Positions 13,775 to 21,993 of a DNA stretch of 24,056 bases are shown here, one piece after another. A model generated the notes under the pieces. It did no database searches and was not told where the DNA came from. It saw nothing but the letters and a program-made list of their open reading frames with translations. Positions within the stretch are counted from its first letter, which is position 1, and each line of letters starts with the position of its first letter. The DNA lies in assembly GCA_009784095.1 (NCBI GenBank), contig WRDL01000007.1, forward strand, positions 1 to 24,056, in the 5' to 3' direction. Origin of the DNA: Coriobacteriia bacterium (GTDB lineage Bacteria > Actinomycetota > Coriobacteriia > WRKU01). The translations under genes were made by a program, and so were the position numbers.

Positions 13775-14911
13775 ATGTTGCGTAAGGTCATCGTCGCACC
13801 CGATAGCTATAAAGGATCTCTGAGCGCACGCGAGGCTGCTGATATCATCGCCGATGAGATCGCACTCGTCTGCCCGAACTGCTCGGTGGTCAAGATCCCC
13901 ATCGCCGATGGGGGCGAAGGAAGCGTGGAGACGATCATAGATGCATTGGGTGGGAGAACGGTCAAGACCCGTGTGCTTTCTGCCGATGAGAGGGAGATCA
14001 CGGCGCACTATGGTATCACTTCAGATGAGCGAGCGATCCTCGAGGTAGCACAAAGTAGCGGGATCACCAGGCAGATCGGTCTGCACCCCATGACCTCGAG
14101 TACCTATGGATTCGGACAGTTGATATCGAGCGCGCTCGATAAGGGATTGCGTGACTTCATCCTGTGTATCGGAGGAAGCGCGACCACCGATGGCGGGTGC
14201 GGTATGGCAGCTGCGCTCGGAGTCACCTTTCTCGATGACAAGAATAGCAGTTTCGTCCCCAACGGGGCGACGCTTCCCGGCATCGCACGGATCGACATAG
14301 CGGGTCTCGATACCCGCGTGCGGGAGAGCACCTTCAGCGTCATGTGCGATGTTGACAACCCGCTGTTCGGCCCGAACGGAGCTTCCGTTGTCTACGCTCC
14401 GCAAAAAGGTGCTGATCCGACGCAGGTTCGTGCGCTGGATTCTGGTCTGCGCCATCTGAGTGAAGTGGTAAGACGAGAGTTCGACTCCGACCTGAGTGAT
14501 GTCGGTGGTGCTGGCGCTTCCGGTGGGCTGGGTTTCGGTTGCATGGTCTTTCTCGGCGCCAAGCTGGTGAGCGGGATCGACGTCGTTTTGGACATCAGCG
14601 ATTTCGACACACAAGTAGCAGACTCGGATCTGATCATCACCGGGGAGGGAAAACTCGATGGGCAGAGTTTTTCAGGAAAAGTACTCTCCGGGATCATGCG
14701 CCATGCGAAAGAAGTCCCAATCGCGACGATCTGCGGAGTGTGCGATGTCGAGGAGGACGAGCTTAACAAGCGAGGTGTGCGAGCATTCGAGACCAGTACG
14801 GGAGTATCGGTCGAAGAGAGTCTGAAGCACCCTGAGAAATATATGCGAAGAGCCGTTGATAAGGTGATCGACACGATGTCGGACCGAGCCGAGCCGACCG
14901 CCCTACCGTAA
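13775..14911 (+). CDS. Glycerate kinase (GarK/GlxK family)
   Basis: The 379-residue product phosphorylates D-glycerate with ATP, giving a phosphoglycerate for lower glycolysis. All family signatures are present: APDSYKGSLSAREA (8-21), PIADGGEGSVETIIDALGG, LCIGGSATTDGGCGMAAALGV, CDVDNPLFGPNGASVVYAPQKGA, GAGASGGLGFG and LIITGEGKLDGQSFSGK. The length is normal for the type I family, members of which mostly make 2-phosphoglycerate. The ATG at 13775 is chosen because family members start with M-x-x-I-V-I-A-P-D; the Shine-Dalgarno site is weak, and an in-frame GTG at 13730 overlaps the end of the preceding gene, so coupled translation from there is possible. The start is only 37 bp after the peptidase stop, so the two are likely one transcript. 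Confidence 0.93.
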   Translation: MLRKVIVAPDSYKGSLSAREAADIIADEIALVCPNCSVVKIPIADGGEGSVETIIDALGGRTVKTRVLSADEREITAHYGITSDERAILEVAQSSGITRQIGLHPMTSSTYGFGQLISSALDKGLRDFILCIGGSATTDGGCGMAAALGVTFLDDKNSSFVPNGATLPGIARIDIAGLDTRVRESTFSVMCDVDNPLFGPNGASVVYAPQKGADPTQVRALDSGLRHLSEVVRREFDSDLSDVGGAGASGGLGFGCMVFLGAKLVSGIDVVLDISDFDTQVADSDLIITGEGKLDGQSFSGKVLSGIMRHAKEVPIATICGVCDVEEDELNKRGVRAFETSTGVSVEESLKHPEKYMRRAVDKVIDTMSDRAEPTALP

Positions 14912-14942
14912 GTTATCTACTGATAACCTCGCTATACGCCGA

Positions 14943-15716
14943 TCACTCGGCACCTTTGGTCCAGCGATCGATCCACCAATTGACCGAGCGTTCCATCTCA
15001 CGGAAGAAATCGCTCGTGTGTTTTTCCAGATAGGTAGCCTGGGCATAGTCGCTTGCTGGAGGTTTGTGCCCATGGGGAGAGAAGAGTGCACCCATCTCGT
15101 CGAGCTGGGCCTGCATCTCCTCGTCGGTCAACCGATGGTAGCGATCTTTCTGGAGCCGGTATTCTGTCACACGCGGTCGTGGTGGTATCTCCTTGGTCGG
15201 TCTACCATAGACCAGGATGACGATCGGGAATGTATAGCGTGGGAGATCGAGTAATTCGGCGACCTGCTCACCATTCTCGATCACATCACCGATGTAGCAG
15301 GTACCGATGCCCATCGACTCGGCGGCGACTGCCGAGTTCTGCGCGGCGATCAATGCATCCCATATGCCAAGTATCAGCTCATTGATCCCCGGCTCACGAT
15401 GGTCCACGTCCAGCTCTTCGACCTTGGCGTACTCATAAAGATCGACCCATTTTTGATAATCGGCGACGAAAAGCAACATCATCGGTGCCTTCGCGATCCA
15501 CGGTTGGTTGTCACAGAGAACGGCGAGTTTCTCTTTGGTGTCTTGATCTTCGATCTCAAGGATCGTGTATGACATCAGATTGCAGGCATTCGGTGCCCGG
15601 AATGCAGCGTTAACGATCGCGACCTTCTCATCATCGGTCAGCGGCTCCTCGATGAACTTGCGCGTTGAAGCGCGATTCTCTATCAGATCCAGTGTGGGAT
15701 TGGTGATCTTTCCCAT
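14943..15716 (-). CDS. Nitroreductase-family flavoprotein
   Basis: The product is 257 residues. RASTRKF at 15-21 is the N-terminal FMN-phosphate-binding motif of nitroreductases; AAFRAPNACNLMSYTI and NSAVAAESMGIGTCYIG are the further FMN-site and helix-F segments, and FPIVILVYGRPTKEIPPRPR is the standard late strand with the Gly-x-Pro turn. These dimeric flavoproteins reduce nitro groups, quinones or related electrophiles with NAD(P)H. The C-terminal extension with FFREMERSVNWWIDRWTKG is longer than in minimal family members and may cap the active site. AAAGAAAGGTG precedes the ATG at 15716; the open frame extends 13 codons farther upstream, but that Shine-Dalgarno site lies inside the extension. 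It converges on the glycerate kinase gene. Confidence 0.92.
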   Translation of the reverse strand: MGKITNPTLDLIENRASTRKFIEEPLTDDEKVAIVNAAFRAPNACNLMSYTILEIEDQDTKEKLAVLCDNQPWIAKAPMMLLFVADYQKWVDLYEYAKVEELDVDHREPGINELILGIWDALIAAQNSAVAAESMGIGTCYIGDVIENGEQVAELLDLPRYTFPIVILVYGRPTKEIPPRPRVTEYRLQKDRYHRLTDEEMQAQLDEMGALFSPHGHKPPASDYAQATYLEKHTSDFFREMERSVNWWIDRWTKGAE

Positions 15717-16008
15717 GTGCGCACCTTTCTTTCGATATGAAGATGGTACCGACACGGTTATTGTAGCACCCCAGGTGAAGTGGGCGATTCAGGCAGTTTG
15801 TCGGTCCCTGTGTGCCAGCGCGTACCTGAGCTAGTCCATATCGTATACACATATTGTCCAAAACCTTGAGCTTATCGTCTTCTTATCAAATCAGGAGAAT
15901 CCTCTCACATGGTGTTAATATGTTACTCGTGTGGTAGCACTAGATTTTGAGCACCCACATCTTTTATCATTGATCGATCTATTGGATGAAATAGAAGAGG
16001 AGTATTTC

Positions 16009-16482
16009 ATGAAGAAAATTCTAGTAGTGGGATTCGTAATAGTACTGAGCCTCGTTCTGCTGACCGGTTGCGGTACCGATGACGTAGCTGATGAGACGAA
16101 CAACGCCACAAGCGCAGTTAGTGAGACTCAAGATCAGACAGATGATGCTGCCACAACAGCAGAATCCGCAGGTGTACTCTCGCCTCCCGCCTGGCTGATC
16201 GGTGAATGGGTACCGGAAGAACAGGTCATTGATGGTCAAGATGTCGTTGTAACGGAGAACAACGTCACATTCAACGGCGGTAGTCTCGATATCGAGTGGC
16301 AGGTGAAGAACGCCGGAGGCGAAGCTTCTGAGACCACTGATGGAGATACCTACACGATCCTCTACTCCGCAGGGGGCTATGATTTTACTTACACCTTCAC
16401 AAAACAAAGTGAGAACGCTATCGCTTTGCGGGCCGGAATCGGCGACGAGCCTGGAACCGATGTGAACTTCGTCAGGAAGTAG
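16009..16482 (+). CDS. Small lipoprotein with lipocalin-like domain
   Basis: The product is a 158-residue predicted lipoprotein. MKKILVVGFVIVLSLVLLTGC gives a lipobox LTGC with Cys21 as lipid attachment. A Thr/Ser/Ala/Asp-rich linker (about 22-56) follows, then a compact domain starting WLIGEWVPEE and continuing VTFNGGSLDIEWQVKNAGG, YTILYSAGGYDFTYTF and NAIALRAGIG. The G-x-W start and beta-strand pattern recall the lipoprotein at 1245, although pairwise identity looks low. No enzymatic motif is seen. The ATG at 16009 is chosen over an in-frame ATG-less extension upstream because GAGGAG lies seven bases before it and the signal peptide begins there. A strong hairpin follows the stop, so it is likely transcribed alone. 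Confidence 0.87.
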   Translation: MKKILVVGFVIVLSLVLLTGCGTDDVADETNNATSAVSETQDQTDDAATTAESAGVLSPPAWLIGEWVPEEQVIDGQDVVVTENNVTFNGGSLDIEWQVKNAGGEASETTDGDTYTILYSAGGYDFTYTFTKQSENAIALRAGIGDEPGTDVNFVRK

Positions 16483-16506
16483 TAAACGCTCAACAAAGCT
16501 CGAACG

Positions 16507-16556
16507 GATCGTCCTTGTTCTGGCAATGGTCTGCAGAACAGGGACGATCTCTATTT
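16507..16556 (+). terminator. Strong terminator hairpin after lipoprotein gene
   Basis: Arms 16507-16522 and 16534-16549 pair over 16 bp with one G-U, around an 11-base loop. The 3' arm is followed by TCTATTT, a short broken U-tract. It begins 25 bases after the lipoprotein stop, the normal place for a rho-independent terminator. Confidence 0.65.
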
Positions 16557-16636
16557 CAAACTATGTGCGAAGACCGATCACCCCCACTCGGTCGTGGCAT
16601 ACTATTCATATCAATTGCTCTGAATGAAAGGTGGGC

Positions 16637-17815
16637 ATGAAAAGACTCAAGAAGGCATTTCTGGTTCTATTGATTGTTGTCGTTTCTTTGGTGGCACTTC
16701 TGTATAGTGTCGTTTTTCTTGGGCACAAAGTCTTATTCCCGGTACCAACATCAGACGTACCGACCATAGAAGCTGCAACCGACTCTATATTGACGTTAGG
16801 AGTGCAGGCGCACTCACCTCAGCCAACAACGGTCGATGAGTACCTGAATGTACTTGCCGGACAAATCAAGAACTATAACGAAATCGCTCCTGAGCTGTGG
16901 GCAGACAATCCACTTACGAATCAATCCATTGTTGTCGAGGAAATCACAAAGAACGATTTTTGGCTGATAGAGCCTAATGGTACGTTTAGGTCCATAACGA
17001 AAGAAGATGCGCTGAAACTCGGCATCGATCGAGTGCCCTATTTTACGGGCTTTTCTCAATTTGATGGTGGCGTGTATCTTGCTATTTCAAGTGACGACGT
17101 AACCAACTATCTTTTGTTCGAGAAGTACCTCCACCTCGGTACGTATGATCCTTTCATTACTTTCTCACATGAGGCTTTTCATATAAAAGTACAAGATAAC
17201 TGGATGCAGAAAGACAACGTATCCAATTCTGCTCGCGACGAATTCTTTGAAGATACCGCCGCTCGTGCAAAACGGGATCTGCTGCAACGGCAGATACTGA
17301 AAGCGGTACGTGAACCGGCCAACACCGAGTCAATACTTGACGCGCTCGCGACATATGAAGACTACAAAGTGCAATTCCCAAAAGATTACGAAAACTCACT
17401 GTACACCGATCGTATAGAGGGTACCGCCTATTACTACGAACTGATCTCGAGCCTGCATTCAGCGTATCCCGACCAGATGAAGAATGTAGACGATCTGCAA
17501 CGCGCTCTTGCTCTTCTCGCTACTCGTGAGGATATCTATCTTGTCCATGGCTTAGTTACCGAGGGTTATAACCTTGGTGGATTTACCGGTGTGCTACTTG
17601 ACCGGCATGTTGACGACTGGCAGACGCAATTCATGAATGACCCTGACATGACTCCGCTTGAATTGTTGTATCAGCATTTCAGTGATGAAGCGCTTCCCGG
17701 ACCCGTGCAGCTCACGCAGGCAGATATCGATGCGGTCGGTACAGAAATTGAAAAGAATAATGAGGATGGCGGCCCTCATAACTTGTTCCAGTTTCTGTAC
17801 GACATTTTGTTTTAA
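16637..17815 (+). CDS. Membrane-anchored protein with HExxH motif (possible metallopeptidase)
   Basis: No family is recognised with confidence. The 392-residue product starts with a Lys/Arg-rich segment and one hydrophobic helix (about 7-28), so the rest is probably outside the membrane, either anchored or secreted. HEAFH at residues 178-182, in FITFSHEAFHIKVQDNW, has the form of the HExxH zinc site of zincin metallopeptidases; Glu261 in RIEGTAYYYEL, 83 residues later, could be the third ligand as in gluzincins. The preceding segment NPLTNQSIVVEEI and the Tyr/Phe-rich DRVPYFTGFSQFDGGVYLAI are compatible with a beta sheet before the active-site helix. GAAAGGTGG lies just before the ATG at 16637; a GTG six bases earlier is the only alternative. 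The coding sequence is more A+T-rich than the genes on the left. Peptidase activity is inference from the motif. Confidence 0.7.
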   Translation: MKRLKKAFLVLLIVVVSLVALLYSVVFLGHKVLFPVPTSDVPTIEAATDSILTLGVQAHSPQPTTVDEYLNVLAGQIKNYNEIAPELWADNPLTNQSIVVEEITKNDFWLIEPNGTFRSITKEDALKLGIDRVPYFTGFSQFDGGVYLAISSDDVTNYLLFEKYLHLGTYDPFITFSHEAFHIKVQDNWMQKDNVSNSARDEFFEDTAARAKRDLLQRQILKAVREPANTESILDALATYEDYKVQFPKDYENSLYTDRIEGTAYYYELISSLHSAYPDQMKNVDDLQRALALLATREDIYLVHGLVTEGYNLGGFTGVLLDRHVDDWQTQFMNDPDMTPLELLYQHFSDEALPGPVQLTQADIDAVGTEIEKNNEDGGPHNLFQFLYDILF

Positions 17816-17838
17816 CGCACCCGAAAAGGACGCGTTGA

Positions 17839-18777
17839 TCAGATGAAATCGATGAACTCGCTATATCCCTGTTTTTCCATCTCATCTTTCGGGATAAAGC
17901 GAAGCGAAGCGCTGTTTATGCAATAGCGCAGACCACCGCGCTCCTTTGGTCCATCATCGAATACATGACCGAGGTGTGAGTCACTCTTTGTCGATCTGAC
18001 TTCGATGCGCTCGCGACCGTAAGAGTCGTCATCGTGCTCAGACAGATCCTTCGATGCGATCGGTGCGGAAAAACTCGGCCATCCGCAACCTGATTCGAAT
18101 TTTTCACGTGATGAGAACAGCGGAGTCCCATCGATGATGTCTACGTATATCCCCTCTTCGAACGTGTCGTTATATTCGTTGCAGAAGGGTGGTTCGGTCG
18201 CACCATGCTGAGTCACCTCATACTGAATGTGGGTGAGTCGGTCACGAAGGTCGTGATCGGTCCTGCATGACACCTCGACCGCATGTTTCGCTTCGTCGAA
18301 TCGTGCGGTGGGAATATGACAGTAGCCGCCGGGATTCTTATCGAGATAACTCTGATGGTATTCCTCCGCTCGATAAAACGTTGAGAGGGGTGCGATTTCG
18401 ATGGCGAGAGGAATCTCATGGCTCTCGCTCAGAAGAATCACCGCACCCTCGATGATTTCCCTATCGTCACTCTCAGCATAATAAATCCCGCTGCGGTATT
18501 GAGTGCCGATGTCGTTACCCTGCCGATTCCTGCTTGTCGGATCAATTATTTCGAAGAATCGGTCAAGCAGGAAGGTCAAGGAGACCACATCCATATCGTA
18601 GTCGACTTGGACGCATTCGACGTACCCGGTCGTGTCGGTACAGACTTGTTCATAGGTCGGATCTTCGGTGTGCCCATTGGCATAGCCGACTGCAGTACCG
18701 ATGACCCCATGAATCAGCGAGAAATACTTCTCAACACCCCAAAAACACCCACCCGCAAGATAGATCGTCTTTCTCAT
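17839..18777 (-). CDS. msrAB: Peptide methionine sulfoxide reductase MsrA-MsrB fusion
   Basis: The 312-residue product repairs oxidised methionine in both stereoforms. The MsrA domain comes first: AGGCFWGVE contains catalytic Cys11, followed by GYANGHTEDPTYEQVCT and GTQYRSGIYY. The MsrB domain occupies about 170-312: GTPLFSSREKFESGCGWPSF, STKSDSHLGHVFDDGP and LRYCINSASLRFIP, with catalytic Cys286. The two CxxC pairs that bind zinc in many MsrB proteins are absent, so this is a zinc-free form. The A-then-B order is the usual one in Gram-positive bacteria. No signal peptide is present, so it acts in the cytoplasm. GAGGTG lies about five bases before the ATG. It converges on the HExxH protein gene with a 23-bp gap. 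Confidence 0.96.
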   Translation of the reverse strand: MRKTIYLAGGCFWGVEKYFSLIHGVIGTAVGYANGHTEDPTYEQVCTDTTGYVECVQVDYDMDVVSLTFLLDRFFEIIDPTSRNRQGNDIGTQYRSGIYYAESDDREIIEGAVILLSESHEIPLAIEIAPLSTFYRAEEYHQSYLDKNPGGYCHIPTARFDEAKHAVEVSCRTDHDLRDRLTHIQYEVTQHGATEPPFCNEYNDTFEEGIYVDIIDGTPLFSSREKFESGCGWPSFSAPIASKDLSEHDDDSYGRERIEVRSTKSDSHLGHVFDDGPKERGGLRYCINSASLRFIPKDEMEKQGYSEFIDFI

Positions 18778-18965
18778 TTTTCACCTCAGTATTTAACTCC
18801 CATGTAATTATGAACCCTCTGATCCATTTTCATGTTACTCCCTCATCTCTCGAACCGAGCGATTTTTTCTGATCGTGCGATAGCCACCATACCGAAAGAT
18901 CCAGCTGCATGCATATGAGTGGGAACAGTAATTGGATAAGCATGAACTTTACTGCCTTTCTCTTG

Positions 18966-18971
18966 TATAAT
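18966..18971 (+). promoter_or_regulatory. TATAAT -10 box of the surface-protein gene
   Basis: A consensus TATAAT lies 27 bp before the ATG at 18999, with GGAAGG between. Its -35 box is weak (TGAACT at 17 bp). The short leader leaves room only for the ribosome-binding site. Confidence 0.45.
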
Positions 18972-18998
18972 AAAGCCACCGGATAGGAAGGATGTTCC

Positions 18999-20039
18999 AT
19001 GTCAATAGTTCGGCGTTTCACCTTGATACTCTTGGTCCTCGTGCTCCTTTTTGGAATGGGGGCTCCCGCTTTAGCAGAAGATGTCTCCGGACAGAGCAAA
19101 GGCGCTCTGCGTGAATCCGTCATCGCGACTGATGGCCCGGGTATTCTCGCGGTCGCCATTGCTCCTCTCGGTGCCAATGGAAGCGTTACTACCACCGTCA
19201 GTGATGAGGAGATCGTTAAAAAACTGGTCGGTGCCAATATTGACCCCTTTAATATAGTGATCATCGGAGATGCCTCTAATGTACAGAGAGGGATCTTTTC
19301 GGGCGCACAGAACGCGGTCGGTCTCGATAGCGGAGTTGTTCTATCGACCGGGGACGCGAATGATGTATTCAATGACGCACTTGCGAGTACGAGTTTTGAG
19401 AGACCGGGAGATACCGATCTTTCTAGTCTGATCGGTAAAGATACGGGAGATGCAGCCGTCATTGAGTTTGACTTCATCCCGGAAACATCAGCGATTGAGT
19501 TCAAATATGTCTTTGCCTCTTCCGAGTGGAATCAAGAGGTTGCTTACAACGATGTATTCGGACTTTTCATAAATGGGACGAACAGAGCATTTCTTCCCTC
19601 TGGCAATGTAGTCAGTGTCGGAAATATTCTCACCGATTCCGGCTTACCGTGGCCGGTAAATCCGCCACCTCCCTCTCAGGGTTATTTTGTCAATACGGTG
19701 GCTGTCAATGATTTCAGCTTCAACGGTGTCTCGATCATATTGACCTGTGTCGCAGACGTCACTCCCGGAGAGGTGACCCATGTCAAGTTGGCGATCGCAG
19801 ACGTGGGCGATTACATCTATGATTCAGCTCTGTTCATCGAAGCGAACAGTATCGGCGCTCTGCCAGAACCTGAGCCCGAGCCTGAGCCAGAGCCCACACC
19901 AGAACCAATTCCAGAGCCAAGTCCCTCAATACCTGATACCAGCGATTCGATTATCGCAGCACAAGGGTTACTCGGACTCATCATGCTCGGTCTGAGCCTC
20001 ATCGCGACAAGCACAAAGATGTGGTTTGCAAACAAGTAA
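18999..20039 (+). CDS. Choice-of-anchor-L surface protein with Pro-Glu stalk
   Basis: The 346-residue product is a secreted surface protein. A signal peptide ends at APALA (cleavage after residue 26). Residues about 70-285 match the choice-of-anchor-L domain: LVGANIDPFNIVIIGD, GIFSGAQNAVGLDSGVVLSTGDAND, VIEFDFIPETSAIEFKYVFASSEWN, DVFGLFINGTN and VTHVKLAIADVGDYIYDSALFIEA. A Pro-Glu-repeat stalk (PEPEPEPEPEPTPEPIPEP) follows, then IPDTSD (311-316), a hydrophobic helix and a short tail TSTKMWFANK. This layout resembles a sortase substrate, but IPDTS replaces LPxTG and the tail has a single Lys before its end, so membrane retention without sortase is equally possible. The domain is found in adhesin-like proteins; its ligand here is unknown. 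AGGAAGG precedes the ATG by a few bases. Confidence 0.85.
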   Translation: MSIVRRFTLILLVLVLLFGMGAPALAEDVSGQSKGALRESVIATDGPGILAVAIAPLGANGSVTTTVSDEEIVKKLVGANIDPFNIVIIGDASNVQRGIFSGAQNAVGLDSGVVLSTGDANDVFNDALASTSFERPGDTDLSSLIGKDTGDAAVIEFDFIPETSAIEFKYVFASSEWNQEVAYNDVFGLFINGTNRAFLPSGNVVSVGNILTDSGLPWPVNPPPPSQGYFVNTVAVNDFSFNGVSIILTCVADVTPGEVTHVKLAIADVGDYIYDSALFIEANSIGALPEPEPEPEPEPTPEPIPEPSPSIPDTSDSIIAAQGLLGLIMLGLSLIATSTKMWFANK

Positions 20040-20070
20040 GATTGAGCCAAATCTCTCAATAGCGTTAATG

Positions 20071-20111
20071 ACTTCCATGCCTTCGACTCATCACCGAAGG
20101 CATGGTCAAGT
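20071..20111 (+). terminator. Long hairpin downstream of the surface-protein gene
   Basis: Eleven perfect pairs (20075-20085 with 20095-20105) close a 9-base loop, and a further four pairs (20071-20074 with 20108-20111) extend the stem across a 2-base bulge. No T-run follows, so it is not a textbook intrinsic terminator. It begins 32 bases after the stop codon; it may stabilise the mRNA 3' end or be a factor-dependent stop. Confidence 0.45.
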
Positions 20112-20238
20112 TGTGAGTCGCGAAATGCTGATCTGAGCTTAGTAGCGAGGAAACATAGGATCATTCTTACGGTATTGTGTTTACCGATCCCTGTGCATAA
20201 TAACTCCTGTACACTGAACCATAAAGGAGGTTTTTGCA

Positions 20239-21993
20239 ATGTCTGACAGAAAGAAACCGGCTACCTACCTCTATATCAGCGACCCTCATGGTGCAGGCAA
20301 CAGGTTCGATGCCTTGCTGCGTTGCGGGCTCAATATGGACGGAGAAGAAGCGCTCACCTCCGATAATATTGCCACGGCGTGTCAAAAAGAAGGGATCGAC
20401 ACGGTGTATCTTCTTGGTGATTTGTTGGATCGTGCCCCTGATCCTATCGCCACCTTTCGCACTGCGCAGACGATTATGGCTTCGGGTAAAGGCCGGTATG
20501 TGACCGGCAATCATGACTTCTGGGCGATGATGAATATGCTCGGCATCCATATCCCCGACGATGGTCGAAATAAACCATACTGGGCACGGATCGTTGCAGC
20601 GCATATTGAGCATACGAAACGACAGCAAAAGGATGTATATGCCGCGATCTATGACAAGCGGCTCAAGGATTTTGAGGATAATTACGGTACGGAACTTCGA
20701 AAACTTGATGAAAAAACCGGCACGATGAAAGATGGTGGTGGTAAGGATCTGCTCAATTATCCGGAAGAATTCAAAGCCACAAAGAATACAGCTATCAATA
20801 ACGATGAGGCATTGCGCAGGTTCTGGGCAGATCTGTTGGGACGCAATGTCGAAATAGTGGTGTATACCGGGTTGCGTGATGTGGAATCGATGTCGCTTGG
20901 CTGGTTCGAGGCTAAACGCGAGGAAGCGCTGGCTTTAGCTGACCGGTATCCCGATGATGCTCTGCTTCAGAAAATGCCCGGTCAGTTGGATGAGATCATT
21001 AGGTCCTATGGTAAAAGCCTTGATACCCAGGTCGAAAAGTATGGGGAGGACTATCTCACCATTGATCAAATGATGGCTGATCATTATGCAACGCCGGAGT
21101 GGTGGGCCTATGATTGGATTCGTCACAAAGGATGGGGCTCAGCGGATAGCGGAGGATTGCTCAGTGTCTTGAATGATCAGCTGCCTGAGGGAGCACGCAA
21201 GCTTGACTACCGTAACTATTACGAGAATGAGACCATCCGGGAGTTCGGTAAATTCTATAAGGAAAACTTCAGCTTGTACGAGCGCGATACTTACGGCAAT
21301 GCTCTGCTACACAGTATGCTGCCGGTCGATGATCGCGGTATCGTCTCGATAGGCAAGGTCGATGAGGACACAGGTAGGATAGTCACCCACGATGAGAACG
21401 GTGATCGGATCGAGGGCTTTTACTATAAGAACACACATTATGCAGACCAAGCGATCTTTAATGGTTTTGATAGAATCGCAAGGGACATACGTGACTTCGA
21501 CGAGCGCACCCAATCGACTTCAGAGATCCGGGAGGCCCTTACCCTGATCAACTCCATCTATGCAGATGAAACGACAATCATCAAACCGAAGATGATCGCC
21601 CGAAACCTGATTGCTTCCGGCAGATCTGTGGCAGAAGGAAAGGATGAGACTGCCAAAGAGCTCATGGCGAGAGGTCTTGGAATGGCTATGGATCGATTGA
21701 AGATACCGATGATCATCTGTGGTCACAATACCGTTGATAAGCTGGAGGCAAACAGCATGGGTGTGATAAACCGCGATGTGAATGGACTGGTTCGATGGAT
21801 CAATATCGACGGTGGTATGTCACCAAAATTCAAAGGACGCGGCATGATCGCAAAGATGAGCATGGCAAATGGATTTGGTCTGAGAGTTTATGGATTCTCC
21901 GGACATGATACAGACATCCAAATGCAGATACAGGTACCTGTCAGCGAATTATTCACCAACGATAAAAACGACGGTTATTCTTCGTCAGAATAA
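20239..21993 (+). CDS. Metallophosphoesterase resembling class III fructose-1,6-bisphosphatase
   Basis: The 584-residue product has a split calcineurin-like active site. SDPHG (14-18), GDLLDR (60-65) and GNHD (90-93) give the first metal ligands; the last, GHN at 495-497, comes after about 400 intervening residues rich in charged helices. A very long insert between GNHD and the final His, and an ending of IDGGMSPKFKGRGMIAKMSMANGFGLRVYGF, recall class III FBPases (Bacillus Fbp type, about 640-670 residues), whose C-terminus reads similarly. The usual SDIHGE is SDPHGA here, and overall likeness is distant, so another sugar or nucleotide phosphate may be the substrate. The protein is probably cytoplasmic. 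AAAGGAGG lies eight bases before the ATG, among the best sites in the window. The gene stands alone between two intergenic regions. Confidence 0.7.
   Translation: MSDRKKPATYLYISDPHGAGNRFDALLRCGLNMDGEEALTSDNIATACQKEGIDTVYLLGDLLDRAPDPIATFRTAQTIMASGKGRYVTGNHDFWAMMNMLGIHIPDDGRNKPYWARIVAAHIEHTKRQQKDVYAAIYDKRLKDFEDNYGTELRKLDEKTGTMKDGGGKDLLNYPEEFKATKNTAINNDEALRRFWADLLGRNVEIVVYTGLRDVESMSLGWFEAKREEALALADRYPDDALLQKMPGQLDEIIRSYGKSLDTQVEKYGEDYLTIDQMMADHYATPEWWAYDWIRHKGWGSADSGGLLSVLNDQLPEGARKLDYRNYYENETIREFGKFYKENFSLYERDTYGNALLHSMLPVDDRGIVSIGKVDEDTGRIVTHDENGDRIEGFYYKNTHYADQAIFNGFDRIARDIRDFDERTQSTSEIREALTLINSIYADETTIIKPKMIARNLIASGRSVAEGKDETAKELMARGLGMAMDRLKIPMIICGHNTVDKLEANSMGVINRDVNGLVRWINIDGGMSPKFKGRGMIAKMSMANGFGLRVYGFSGHDTDIQMQIQVPVSELFTNDKNDGYSSSE

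Noticed and set aside
14021..14614. Leftward 197-codon frame inside glycerate kinase
   Set aside because: It is antisense to an unmistakable glycerate kinase and shows no family motif.
14912..14927. Six-base hairpin directly after glycerate kinase (GTTATC-TACT-GATAAC)
   Set aside because: The stem is short and A+T-rich and no T-run follows, so it is too weak to call a terminator.
18830..19504. Leftward 224-codon frame opposite the surface protein
   Set aside because: The Ser/Pro/Ala-rich translation is the shadow of the choice-of-anchor-L domain on the other strand.
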